A DNA stretch of 64,000 nucleotides from JAAYHC01 sp964483175 (GTDB lineage Bacteria; Bacillota; UBA5301): positions 1-64,000 of the forward strand of contig CAZAAT010000001.1 of NCBI GenBank assembly GCA_964483175.1, written 5' to 3'. This document shows positions 24,782-31,732 of this stretch, in pieces. How positions within the stretch are numbered: the first letter of the stretch is position 1; each line of letters starts with the position of its first letter. The translations under genes were made by a program, and so were the position numbers. The notes below the pieces were generated by a model that did not search any database, was not told where the DNA came from, and saw only the letters and a program-made list of their open reading frames with translations.

Positions 24782-26752
24782 TTATCCGGCGATATTTTCA
24801 CCTTTGAGGTCAACGTCGCCGAAGAAGTGAGGTAGAGCCTCACTAACCGAAGCAACCGGGATAATCTCAACCCCCCGGATGTTTGGTGGAATATCGGAGG
24901 TATTTTCCTGCGGGATTAAAACCTTTTTAATGCCGGCTTGTTTAGCCCCATAAATCTTCTCGTAAACCCCACCGACCGGCCTAATCTTGCCCTGAATCGA
25001 GATCTCACCAGTCATCGCTACATTCTGATGGATCGGCCAACCTTCAATAGCACTGATTATCGCAATCAGAATGGCAGCCCCGGCAGAAGGGCCGTCGATC
25101 CGGCCGCCGCCCACCACATTCACATGAACATCATAATCCCTGATCTCCTTACCGGTTAGCCGCCGCAGTACCGAAGCCGCATTAAATACTGAATCTTTGG
25201 CCATGCTTCCGGCGGTCTCGTTGAATCGCAGCTGGCCCTTGCCCGTCTCTCGGGCTGGAAAAGCTACAGCTTCAATCTCAATTACCGAACCGATAAACCC
25301 TGCTACCCCGAGGCCAAAGATATGTCCGACCTCTCTGGTATCAGATCCCTTCAAAGTGACATAAGGTGTCAGCCGGGAAGACTGGAAAACCTCGGTCAAG
25401 TCGGCGATGCTAATCTCGACCCTTTGCTCGAGCTCCTCGGTGGATTCGGAGCTACTGTTCAAACGATAAAGAGCGATCCCGTAAGCATCAGCCAATAATC
25501 GAGTAGCCTGGCGCCCCTCAATGGTATAATCGGCAATCAGTTCTGCCACCCCAGGTTCGAGTTGAGCCCCGATTCGTTCAGCCGATTCCTTGACGATCTG
25601 CTGAACATGGATCGGCGTCAAAGGTTCGAAGTAAATCTCGGCGCACCTAGATCGTAAAGCCGGGTTGATCTCGGAAGGTTCTCTGGTTGTAGCACCGATT
25701 AGAATAAAATCAGCTGGTGCTCCTTCTTCGAATAGTTTCTTAATGTATTTCGGGATGTTGGGATCCTCCGGATCATAATAAGCTGAATCAAAATATACCC
25801 GCTTATCCTCCAAGACCTTTAGCAGTTTATTCTGCAGCATCAGATCCATCTCACCAATTTCGTCGATGAACAGAATGCCACCATGTGCCTCTGTAACTAA
25901 GCCCGGTTTTGGCTCCGGAATGCCGCTTTCAGCTAAGTCACGCCGCGCCCCCTGGTAAATCGGATCATGAACAGAACCTAGCAAGGGGTTGGTAACCTCC
26001 CGCGGATCCCAGCGTAATGTCGTTCCATCGACCTCTACAAACTTGGCCGTCTCGTCAAACGGGGTATATTTTAATTGTTTGGCAGCTTCTAAGGCCAACC
26101 GCGCAACCGTGGTCTTGCCTACCCCTGGTGGTCCGTACAAGATTACATGCTGCGGAAACGGAGAAGCAATCTTAGACATAATCCCTCGTACCGCCCGGTC
26201 TTGACCGACAACCTCGGCAATAGTCTTGGGTCGGAAGGCCTCCACAGCCGATTTGGAGAGAGCCTTCTGTTCAAGAATCTCTAATTCAGCGTACTTTTTC
26301 AGGGTCTGGGCATTATCCGGCCCGGCATCTTCTTTAAGCACCTGCATCCGAATTTCTCGGACATATTCCTCATGGCGCTCTTGCATCTTTTCGGCAATTT
26401 TCTTTTCAATCTGCTCCTCAACCGTGCGACGAGCCAATATTTCGGCGATTTCAGTCTGAAGCTCATCCAAGATCTGCGGAATCTCATCATGACGAGGCAG
26501 ATCCTCAATGGTTGGATCTTCAAAAATAATCCGCTCCAGCGCTAACACCCGATCTCGAACGTCATCTGAACGCATCAAGTGCAAAGCCTCTAATTTGCCG
26601 GCCCGCAGGACCAAACGGTCAGAACCAAAAATATCCGAAAGCAAACCAAAGAGCGCATTGACTTGCAGAACCAACTGATCTTCGGATAAAAAATCTCGCC
26701 CAAATACGTCCTTCTCTTCCCCTTTACGAAACCGTTCAACAAAACCCCTCAT
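24782..26752 (-). CDS. lonB: Lon-type ATP-dependent protease LonB
   Basis: A 656-residue AAA+ protease. A coiled-coil N-terminal part (to about 180) replaces the usual Lon substrate domain. Walker A GPPGVGKTT and Walker B ILFIDEIGEM follow. The C-terminal protease domain has the Ser-Lys dyad (S556 in DGPSAGAA, K599 in GVYEK, 43 apart as in Lon). In Bacillus LonB is a forespore protein under sigma-F; here the gene follows rplI by 38 bases, so it may also be read from the ribosomal protein unit. It is longer than B. subtilis LonB by about 100 residues at the N-terminus. Confidence 0.93.
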   Translation of the reverse strand: MRGFVERFRKGEEKDVFGRDFLSEDQLVLQVNALFGLLSDIFGSDRLVLRAGKLEALHLMRSDDVRDRVLALERIIFEDPTIEDLPRHDEIPQILDELQTEIAEILARRTVEEQIEKKIAEKMQERHEEYVREIRMQVLKEDAGPDNAQTLKKYAELEILEQKALSKSAVEAFRPKTIAEVVGQDRAVRGIMSKIASPFPQHVILYGPPGVGKTTVARLALEAAKQLKYTPFDETAKFVEVDGTTLRWDPREVTNPLLGSVHDPIYQGARRDLAESGIPEPKPGLVTEAHGGILFIDEIGEMDLMLQNKLLKVLEDKRVYFDSAYYDPEDPNIPKYIKKLFEEGAPADFILIGATTREPSEINPALRSRCAEIYFEPLTPIHVQQIVKESAERIGAQLEPGVAELIADYTIEGRQATRLLADAYGIALYRLNSSSESTEELEQRVEISIADLTEVFQSSRLTPYVTLKGSDTREVGHIFGLGVAGFIGSVIEIEAVAFPARETGKGQLRFNETAGSMAKDSVFNAASVLRRLTGKEIRDYDVHVNVVGGGRIDGPSAGAAILIAIISAIEGWPIHQNVAMTGEISIQGKIRPVGGVYEKIYGAKQAGIKKVLIPQENTSDIPPNIRGVEIIPVASVSEALPHFFGDVDLKGENIAG

Positions 26753-26790
26753 GGCAAACCCCTCTCTTGCTTGCCATCCGTAGCAATTGG

Positions 26791-27237
26791 TTACTCCGCA
26801 ACTACTTGCAAATCAATTTTAGCAGTAACTTCTGGATGGATCTTTACTTCTACTTGGTAGCCACCCAAGTTTTTTATTGGCTCACTTAATTCTACTTTAC
26901 GTCGGTCGATTGTGACCTGGAATGTCTTGGTTATTGCTTCCGCTATGTCTTTGGTAGTGATCGAACCAAAAAGCTTGCCATTTTCCCCAGTTTTCACCTT
27001 GACCACAACCGTCTGCCCGTTAATCTTTTCGGCCACAGCTTGTGCCGCGAGCAGGTCCCGTTTGGCTTGCGCCTTTTGAGCTGCTTTTTTCTGCTCCAAT
27101 TCTTTAAGAGCAGCGGTTGAAGCCTCTACCGCCAGGCCACGTGGGAACAAAAAGTTTTGGGCATATCCATCTTTGACTTCCACTGCCGAACCGGCCTTGC
27201 CAATGCCTTTAACGTCAGCTTTTAAAATAACTTTCAT
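26791..27237 (-). CDS. rplI: 50S ribosomal protein L9
   Basis: A 148-residue L9, the expected length. The rRNA-binding N-terminal domain MKVILKADVKGIGKAGS and the NFLFPRGLAV loop are clear, followed by the long connecting helix (Lys/Ala/Glu-rich) and the C-terminal domain. The ATG at 27237 follows AGGAGGGG; a longer frame upstream is not needed. The start lies inside the 3' end of the DUF2232 gene (23-base overlap), which suggests coupling. Confidence 0.97.
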   Translation of the reverse strand: MKVILKADVKGIGKAGSAVEVKDGYAQNFLFPRGLAVEASTAALKELEQKKAAQKAQAKRDLLAAQAVAEKINGQTVVVKVKTGENGKLFGSITTKDIAEAITKTFQVTIDRRKVELSEPIKNLGGYQVEVKIHPEVTAKIDLQVVAE

Positions 27238-28159
27238 CGCGTCCCCTCCTAAGTCCACGATAATCCGCGAAATTATCGGCAAACCCTACCCAAACTAAGA
27301 GCCAGGGTGCCAGCAAAAACAGGAAAACTAACAAAACCACTTTGACCACCTTACCGACCGTAAGCTTGGAAATCAGGTGCCACGCCAAAGCCAAGCCTTC
27401 TAAGGCCAACAACAAGAAGCCTATATAATACAGGTTGGTGATAATGACGTTGAGCCACGGCGGGACCGGAGCCAGCAGGGCCAGCATTAGTCCGAGTGTA
27501 CCAAAACCTAGCCAGCGCGGAAAGATCCACGCAGCTAGTTTGGGAAGTCGTGCTATTGGGCTACCCAATTTACCAAGAACCATACCACCCAACCAGTAGC
27601 TGAGACAAGCGATGGTCGCTGAACTCACAACCATCGTCGCCGGAAAAATCAGGCGCACCATCTGGCCAAACTGCTCAGCTGACATCGGCATGGCCTCGGT
27701 GTTCAGCCCCATATTTTGGTACAGCTCCGTAACCATGGTGAAGCTCTCGGTAATAGATTTCACCATCGTTTCCAAACTGTTAATTCCCGTGATCCACAGA
27801 GTGATAAAAAACGTAGCTACACTGACAATAGTCATTACCAGTGTGCCCCAAAAAAGCGTGCGGATCGGACCAAAGCCCTGACGCAGCCCCTCACCTAAGG
27901 CTAACCCTAAGGCTCCCATCGATAATACCAACACTACCCCTTGCACCAAGTGTGAAAATAACCCGGCCAATAGTGCGGCGACAAAAGCCACCGGTATCGC
28001 AGAGCCAATCCCATGGCGATAAGTAAGCACTAATAAGGGTACCGGTATCGCAACCAATAGGGGTAACGGTAGGTAGAGATATAAGGTGGATATAAGCACC
28101 GTAAGGGCAGCAAGCACTGCCCCTTCGGTCAAAGTTTTCGTATCTTTATTCATCCTCAC
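27215..28159 (-). CDS. DUF2232 (YybS-like) membrane protein
   Basis: A 314-residue protein with eight or so membrane helices, of the YybS/DUF2232 family, which resembles ECF transporter S-components. In Firmicutes it usually lies between rpsR and rplI, commonly with gdpP; here gdpP is missing from the cluster. The function is not settled. It overlaps rplI by 23 bases and follows the MazG-like gene by 13 bases. Confidence 0.85.
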   Translation of the reverse strand: MRMNKDTKTLTEGAVLAALTVLISTLYLYLPLPLLVAIPVPLLVLTYRHGIGSAIPVAFVAALLAGLFSHLVQGVVLVLSMGALGLALGEGLRQGFGPIRTLFWGTLVMTIVSVATFFITLWITGINSLETMVKSITESFTMVTELYQNMGLNTEAMPMSAEQFGQMVRLIFPATMVVSSATIACLSYWLGGMVLGKLGSPIARLPKLAAWIFPRWLGFGTLGLMLALLAPVPPWLNVIITNLYYIGFLLLALEGLALAWHLISKLTVGKVVKVVLLVFLFLLAPWLLVWVGFADNFADYRGLRRGRDESYFKS

Positions 28160-28172
28160 CGGAAAAACCTTT

Positions 28173-28490
28173 CTACATCAATTTGCCATGCAGATAATTG
28201 GAGAGCGCCGTAAAATCACCATACCACTGTTCAATCTCATGCCCTTTGGAAATATTAGCTCGCACCTTATTATCAACCTTAATATCTAAGCGAGAAAAAG
28301 GAATCCCCATGCGTTTACCCAGTAAAAAGCAGGCGACAACGATATTGGCTAAAGAATCAGTTATCGCTTCCTCGTGGTTTTTTAACATCGCTTTAAATAA
28401 TGCAGATATGCCACCAACGAGTTCTGCCTTTAGCCACTCGATAGTCTTGGCGTTCCGGGCAATGTCTACCAGTTCTGAATGGCTTGTCAT
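28173..28490 (-). CDS. MazG-like family protein
   Basis: A 105-residue all-helical protein of the MazG-like group often found beside rpsR and yybS in Clostridia (SELVDIARNAKTIEWLKAEL; SLANIVVACFLLGKRMGI). MazG relatives hydrolyse nucleoside triphosphates, but this short family lacks clear proof of activity. The ATG at 28490 follows AAGGAGGGG; an open frame continues upstream to 28652 through the terminator after rpsR and is not coding. Confidence 0.8.
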   Translation of the reverse strand: MTSHSELVDIARNAKTIEWLKAELVGGISALFKAMLKNHEEAITDSLANIVVACFLLGKRMGIPFSRLDIKVDNKVRANISKGHEIEQWYGDFTALSNYLHGKLM

Positions 28491-28610
28491 CGAAACCCCT
28501 CCTTGAGGATGGATGACTATAAGTTCTCCAAGAGAGAAAACATGTCCTTCCGGCGCCAAATGGACAATTAGTGCCATTAAATGCAGGATATTCTCGGTTT
28601 TGCTTCCGAT

Positions 28611-28643
28611 AAAAAAGGCTGCCCATCTCACACGAGCAGCCTT
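28611..28643 (-). terminator. Intrinsic terminator after rpsR
   Basis: On the minus strand AAGGCTGC and GCAGCCTT form an 8-bp stem with a 13-base loop and are followed by T. It lies 20 bases after the rpsR stop and divides rpsF-ssb-rpsR from the MazG-like to lonB genes. No promoter could be assigned to the latter group. Confidence 0.8.
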
Positions 28644-28662
28644 GCTAATCAAGCGACCATGA

Positions 28663-28899
28663 TTATTCTACAGTGTAAGGCAACAGAGCAACCTGACGAG
28701 CCCGTTTAATCGCGATGGTCATTTGCCGCTGGTGCTTAGCACAGTTGCCGGAGATCCGCCTGGGGAGAATCTTGCCACGCTCGGTCAAATACCGACGTAA
28801 CCGGCTGGCCTCTTTATAGTCGATATGCTCTACTTTATCTGAGCAGAAACTACAAACGCGTTTCCGACGTCTGCGGCCTCCACGTTCAGGACGAGCCAT
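28663..28899 (-). CDS. rpsR: 30S ribosomal protein S18, zinc-binding form
   Basis: A 78-residue S18. It has the cysteine-containing N-terminus (CSFC near residues 16-19) and GNCAKHQRQ, which together suggest the zinc-bound (C+) form. KILPRRISG and the basic TIAIKRARQ helix, which contact S6 and 16S rRNA, are typical. It is the third gene of rpsF-ssb-rpsR, 17 bases after ssb, and a terminator follows. Confidence 0.97.
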   Translation of the reverse strand: MARPERGGRRRRKRVCSFCSDKVEHIDYKEASRLRRYLTERGKILPRRISGNCAKHQRQMTIAIKRARQVALLPYTVE

Positions 28900-28916
28900 A
28901 ATCTATTCCTCCAATC

Positions 28917-29315
28917 TTAGAAAGGTAAATCATCTTCGAATGTCTGCCCACCACCGAAATCATCGTTGATGCTAGGCGAGGCAGCACCACTATCTTTTGG
29001 CCGATCCAAAAATTGTGTCGAATCGGCTACGACCTCATATGCCTTGCGTTTGCTGCCATCCTGGGCCTCGTAGCTTCGAACCTGCAGACGGCCATCAACA
29101 GCAACCAACCTACCTTTAGCAAGGTGGTTAGCTACTAGTTCTGCTTGGCGGCGCCAAACAACAATATCGATGAAATCGACGTCGCGCTCACCGCTCTGGG
29201 ATTTGAAGGGCCGCTCCACTGCCAAAGTGAAATTGGCCACGGGAATACCATTGGGTGTATAGCGCAAGGCTGGGTCAGCAGTTAGCCGACCGATTAAAAC
29301 TACTCTGTTGAGCAT
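28917..29315 (-). CDS. ssb: Single-stranded DNA-binding protein
   Basis: A 132-residue SSB with an OB fold (MLNRVVLIGRLTADPALRYT start) and the acidic C-terminal tail ending DDLPF, which recruits repair and replication partners. The linker is short. The ATG at 29315 follows AAGGAGTGAGG. It lies between rpsF and rpsR, the standard arrangement. Confidence 0.97.
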   Translation of the reverse strand: MLNRVVLIGRLTADPALRYTPNGIPVANFTLAVERPFKSQSGERDVDFIDIVVWRRQAELVANHLAKGRLVAVDGRLQVRSYEAQDGSKRKAYEVVADSTQFLDRPKDSGAASPSINDDFGGGQTFEDDLPF

Positions 29316-29338
29316 TACCCTCACTCCTTTGCCGGGGC

Positions 29339-29626
29339 CTACTGCTCATCCGCAACAATTAAGTAGCGCAAGGTCTCATTAGTGATCTTCAACACCCGGT
29401 TTAACTCCTCGATTGCTGCCGGAGTAGCCGTTGTGTTAAGCACTACATAGTAACCCTCGGTGATGTCATCAATTTCGTAGGCCAAACGCCGTTTGCCCCA
29501 TTTGTTGATGTTGGTTATCTCACCGCCAAGGCCGCCTAAGATTTCTCCATAGCGGGCGAGAGCAGCATCGATAGCCTCATCATCCAATTGGGGTTTAAAT
29601 ACGAGCATGATTTCGTAATTGCGCAC
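29339..29626 (-). CDS. rpsF: 30S ribosomal protein S6
   Basis: A 95-residue S6 (RNYEIMLVFKPQLDDE start, GKRRLAYEI in the middle). It pairs with S18 in the small subunit. The GTG start at 29626 follows AGGAGGTGG. Upstream lie a promoter and a leader RNA that resembles the S6:S18 binding motif, suggesting autoregulation of rpsF-ssb-rpsR. Confidence 0.97.
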   Translation of the reverse strand: MRNYEIMLVFKPQLDDEAIDAALARYGEILGGLGGEITNINKWGKRRLAYEIDDITEGYYVVLNTTATPAAIEELNRVLKITNETLRYLIVADEQ

Positions 29627-29639
29627 CGAGATCCACCTC

Positions 29640-29700
29640 CTCCCTCTGGACTATGGCCCCACCACATCGGATGGAGCAGGGATGTAGACTTTCGTCTACA
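29640..29700 (-). promoter_or_regulatory. rpsF leader RNA, S6:S18-binding-like
   Basis: On the minus strand a 7-bp hairpin capped by a GAAA (GNRA) tetraloop (29700-29683) is followed by CCATCCGATGTGGTGG, with CCGA at 29670-29667. The known S6:S18 autoregulatory leader contains a conserved CCG bulge that copies the 16S rRNA site. The place and the CCGA element fit; the fold was only judged by eye. Confidence 0.5.
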
Positions 29701-29711
29701 CGTGCTTTACT

Positions 29712-29740
29712 AGTTTATCACTTGTCTGGGAATTGAGCAA
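29712..29740 (-). promoter_or_regulatory. Possible sigma-A promoter of rpsF
   Basis: On the minus strand TTGCTC (29740-29735) and TAAACT (29717-29712) are 17 bases apart, placing the transcript start just before the GNRA hairpin of the leader. Both boxes are partial matches. Confidence 0.45.
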
Positions 29741-29743
29741 CCC

Positions 29744-29947
29744 TCAGTTGTCCACATCTTTGGCAACCGAGACTACCTTTTTCAGCCCTTTTTCGAATTT
29801 GGGCCTGGCTAACATCACTAGGCGTCCGCAACCGAGACATTTCAACCGGAAATCCATGCCCACTCGCAAGATCTCCCAGCGATCACTTCCACACGGATGG
29901 CTTTTTTTCATCTGCACGATATCACCGATCTGATATACGCCAGGCAT
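29744..29947 (-). CDS. DUF951 protein
   Basis: A 67-residue beta-rich protein of the DUF951 family: MKKSHPCGSDRWEILRVG and LKCLGCGR are its hallmarks, with three cysteines that may bind metal. It resembles a small SH3-like nucleic-acid-binding fold, but no function is known. It commonly sits between a mechanosensitive channel gene and rpsF, as here. The ATG at 29947 follows GTGAGGG; the frame is open 12 bases further. Confidence 0.88.
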   Translation of the reverse strand: MPGVYQIGDIVQMKKSHPCGSDRWEILRVGMDFRLKCLGCGRLVMLARPKFEKGLKKVVSVAKDVDN

Positions 29948-30006
29948 GGTGGCCCTCACCCCTTACTCTTCATTAGTCGGGTCTCAATAGTCCGCGAAGA
30001 TGCACT

Positions 30007-30852
30007 TCACTGAGGGAAGGATATTTCGATCCCAGCTGCATCCAACGCCTCTTTGATTTTTTTCTGGAGCATGCGGCTTGCTAACCACTGCTGCATCGGT
30101 TGGGTTTGCCCCCAAACCTTAATATTTACAAACGAGTCAGCCGATTCTTCCATCCCCAAAACAACCGGTTTTTCCACAAACAGTTCTTTGTGTCCATTGG
30201 CAACCTCAGCCACCGCTTGTTGAACTACCGCAATTGCCTGATCCACATCGGCCTCCTGGTTCACCCGAACATCAAGCTGCACCCGCATTTTCGGACCCAT
30301 ATAGTTGGTGACCTGGTTCACACTGCCATTAGGGATGATGTGTAGCTGACCGCCAAAATCTCTGATCTTGGTAGTCCTAAGACCCATCTCTTCGACAATT
30401 CCGCTCTTACCGGCTATCTGAACATAATCTCCCACATTGTACTGCTCCTCGAAGAGAATGAAGAATCCGGTAATGATATCCTTGACCAGGCTCTGAGCAC
30501 CAAAGCCAACGGCCAAGCCGCCGATTCCGGCTGCGGTCAAGAGTGAGGTAACTGAGATGCCGAGCTGCTGCAGGATCGTTACTCCGCCGATGAAATAGAT
30601 GATATATCGGGCGATGCTTTTGACCAAAGTCCCGATGGTTTTAGCTCTGCCTTCGGCAGAAGCAGCAAATCTCTCATTGCCGGTTATTACCCGGTCAATC
30701 GCCACCTCAGCAAATTTTAACAAAACCCGCGTGATAATTAAAACAACAATAATTGAAATGATCCGACCGGAAAATGCCATAAGGTTTTCTGGCGAAAGAG
30801 CATGACCAACATAATCTCCGACATTAGCCATGGTTGTTACAGCCGATTCCAT
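30007..30852 (-). CDS. Small-conductance mechanosensitive channel (MscS family)
   Basis: A 281-residue channel with three membrane helices, the pore-lining TM3 with alternating Gly/Ala (AAGIGGLAVGFGAQSLVKD), and the cytoplasmic beta domain (YNVGDYVQIAGKSGIVEEM). It releases solutes on hypo-osmotic shock. It lies 13 bases after metF and 59 before the DUF951 gene, thus at the end of the one-carbon operon, though its role there is unlikely to be linked. Confidence 0.93.
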   Translation of the reverse strand: MESAVTTMANVGDYVGHALSPENLMAFSGRIISIIVVLIITRVLLKFAEVAIDRVITGNERFAASAEGRAKTIGTLVKSIARYIIYFIGGVTILQQLGISVTSLLTAAGIGGLAVGFGAQSLVKDIITGFFILFEEQYNVGDYVQIAGKSGIVEEMGLRTTKIRDFGGQLHIIPNGSVNQVTNYMGPKMRVQLDVRVNQEADVDQAIAVVQQAVAEVANGHKELFVEKPVVLGMEESADSFVNIKVWGQTQPMQQWLASRMLQKKIKEALDAAGIEISFPQ

Positions 30853-30865
30853 TCGCTATCCCCCA

Positions 30866-31732
30866 TTATTCTCCTATTACTTTCAGAGCTAATTCAGGTT
30901 TGCCCATCGGAAAGATGTGTGCTCCCGCCGCCCGCGTACGAAGATACGCAAGTATTTCCCGGGCAATAAGCACGCCCTCTTCAGAATTACCTGATTTCAC
31001 CCGCTCGAGCACCTCGGCAGGAATATTAATTCCTGGCACCTTTTCTGCCAGGTATTTAGCTGAACGAAAATTCTTCAAGGGGAGAATACCATAGAGAATC
31101 GGCAACTGCAAGTGGGCAGTAGCTGCTTGAAAACGCTCGAACTGCTCCGGAGAAAAGATTGGCTGAGTCTGTACAAATCCGGCCCCGGCCTTGGCTTTTC
31201 TTTCTAGTCTGGCTACTTCTGCTGCCAAGTCAGGAGCGGTCGGATTAGCTACCGTTCCAATGAAAAAATCAGTCGGCGCAGCCAATTCCTTCTGTGAGAG
31301 GGCAACACCCCGGTTTAAGGAGTCGGCCATGGCAATAAGACCAACCGAATCGACATCGAAGACACCGGTAGCTGAGGGATGGTCGCCATTTTCGGGAGGA
31401 TCGCCTGTTAAAGCGAGGATATTCTGCACCCCCAAAGCCGCGGCACCAAGTAGCTCTGCCTGCAACCCCAGCAAATTACGATCCCGGCAGGTTAAGTGAA
31501 AAATGACCTCCAGACCCCATTTTTCTTGAATTAGATAGGCTAAGGCAATCGGACTCATCCGTAAGGTAGCCATCGGACTATCAGCAATATTTACCGCTGC
31601 AAACCGCTCAGTTAATGGGCCAATCTCTGCAAGTGTCTGACTCGGATCGGAGCCGGCTGGGGGCTCCATCTCCACCGTCAGGACAAACTCCCCCTTGGCT
31701 AACCGCTCCCGTAGCGATAATTGCGTCTTCAC
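30866..31732 (-). CDS. metF: Methylenetetrahydrofolate reductase
   Basis: A 288-residue MetF-type TIM barrel that reduces 5,10-methylene-tetrahydrofolate to 5-methyl-tetrahydrofolate with a flavin. VEMEPPAG (strand 1 with the catalytic Glu), FHLTCRDRN, LALTGDPP and GFVQTQPIF are visible. No MetV or NADH domain is fused. It overlaps the metH gene by 4 bases (ATGA), so its product feeds methyl groups directly to MetH. Confidence 0.93.
   Translation of the reverse strand: MKTQLSLRERLAKGEFVLTVEMEPPAGSDPSQTLAEIGPLTERFAAVNIADSPMATLRMSPIALAYLIQEKWGLEVIFHLTCRDRNLLGLQAELLGAAALGVQNILALTGDPPENGDHPSATGVFDVDSVGLIAMADSLNRGVALSQKELAAPTDFFIGTVANPTAPDLAAEVARLERKAKAGAGFVQTQPIFSPEQFERFQAATAHLQLPILYGILPLKNFRSAKYLAEKVPGINIPAEVLERVKSGNSEEGVLIAREILAYLRTRAAGAHIFPMGKPELALKVIGE

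Noticed and set aside
28491..28652. Longer N-terminus of the MazG-like protein
   Set aside because: The extension reads through the terminator after rpsR, and a strong ribosome site precedes the inner ATG.
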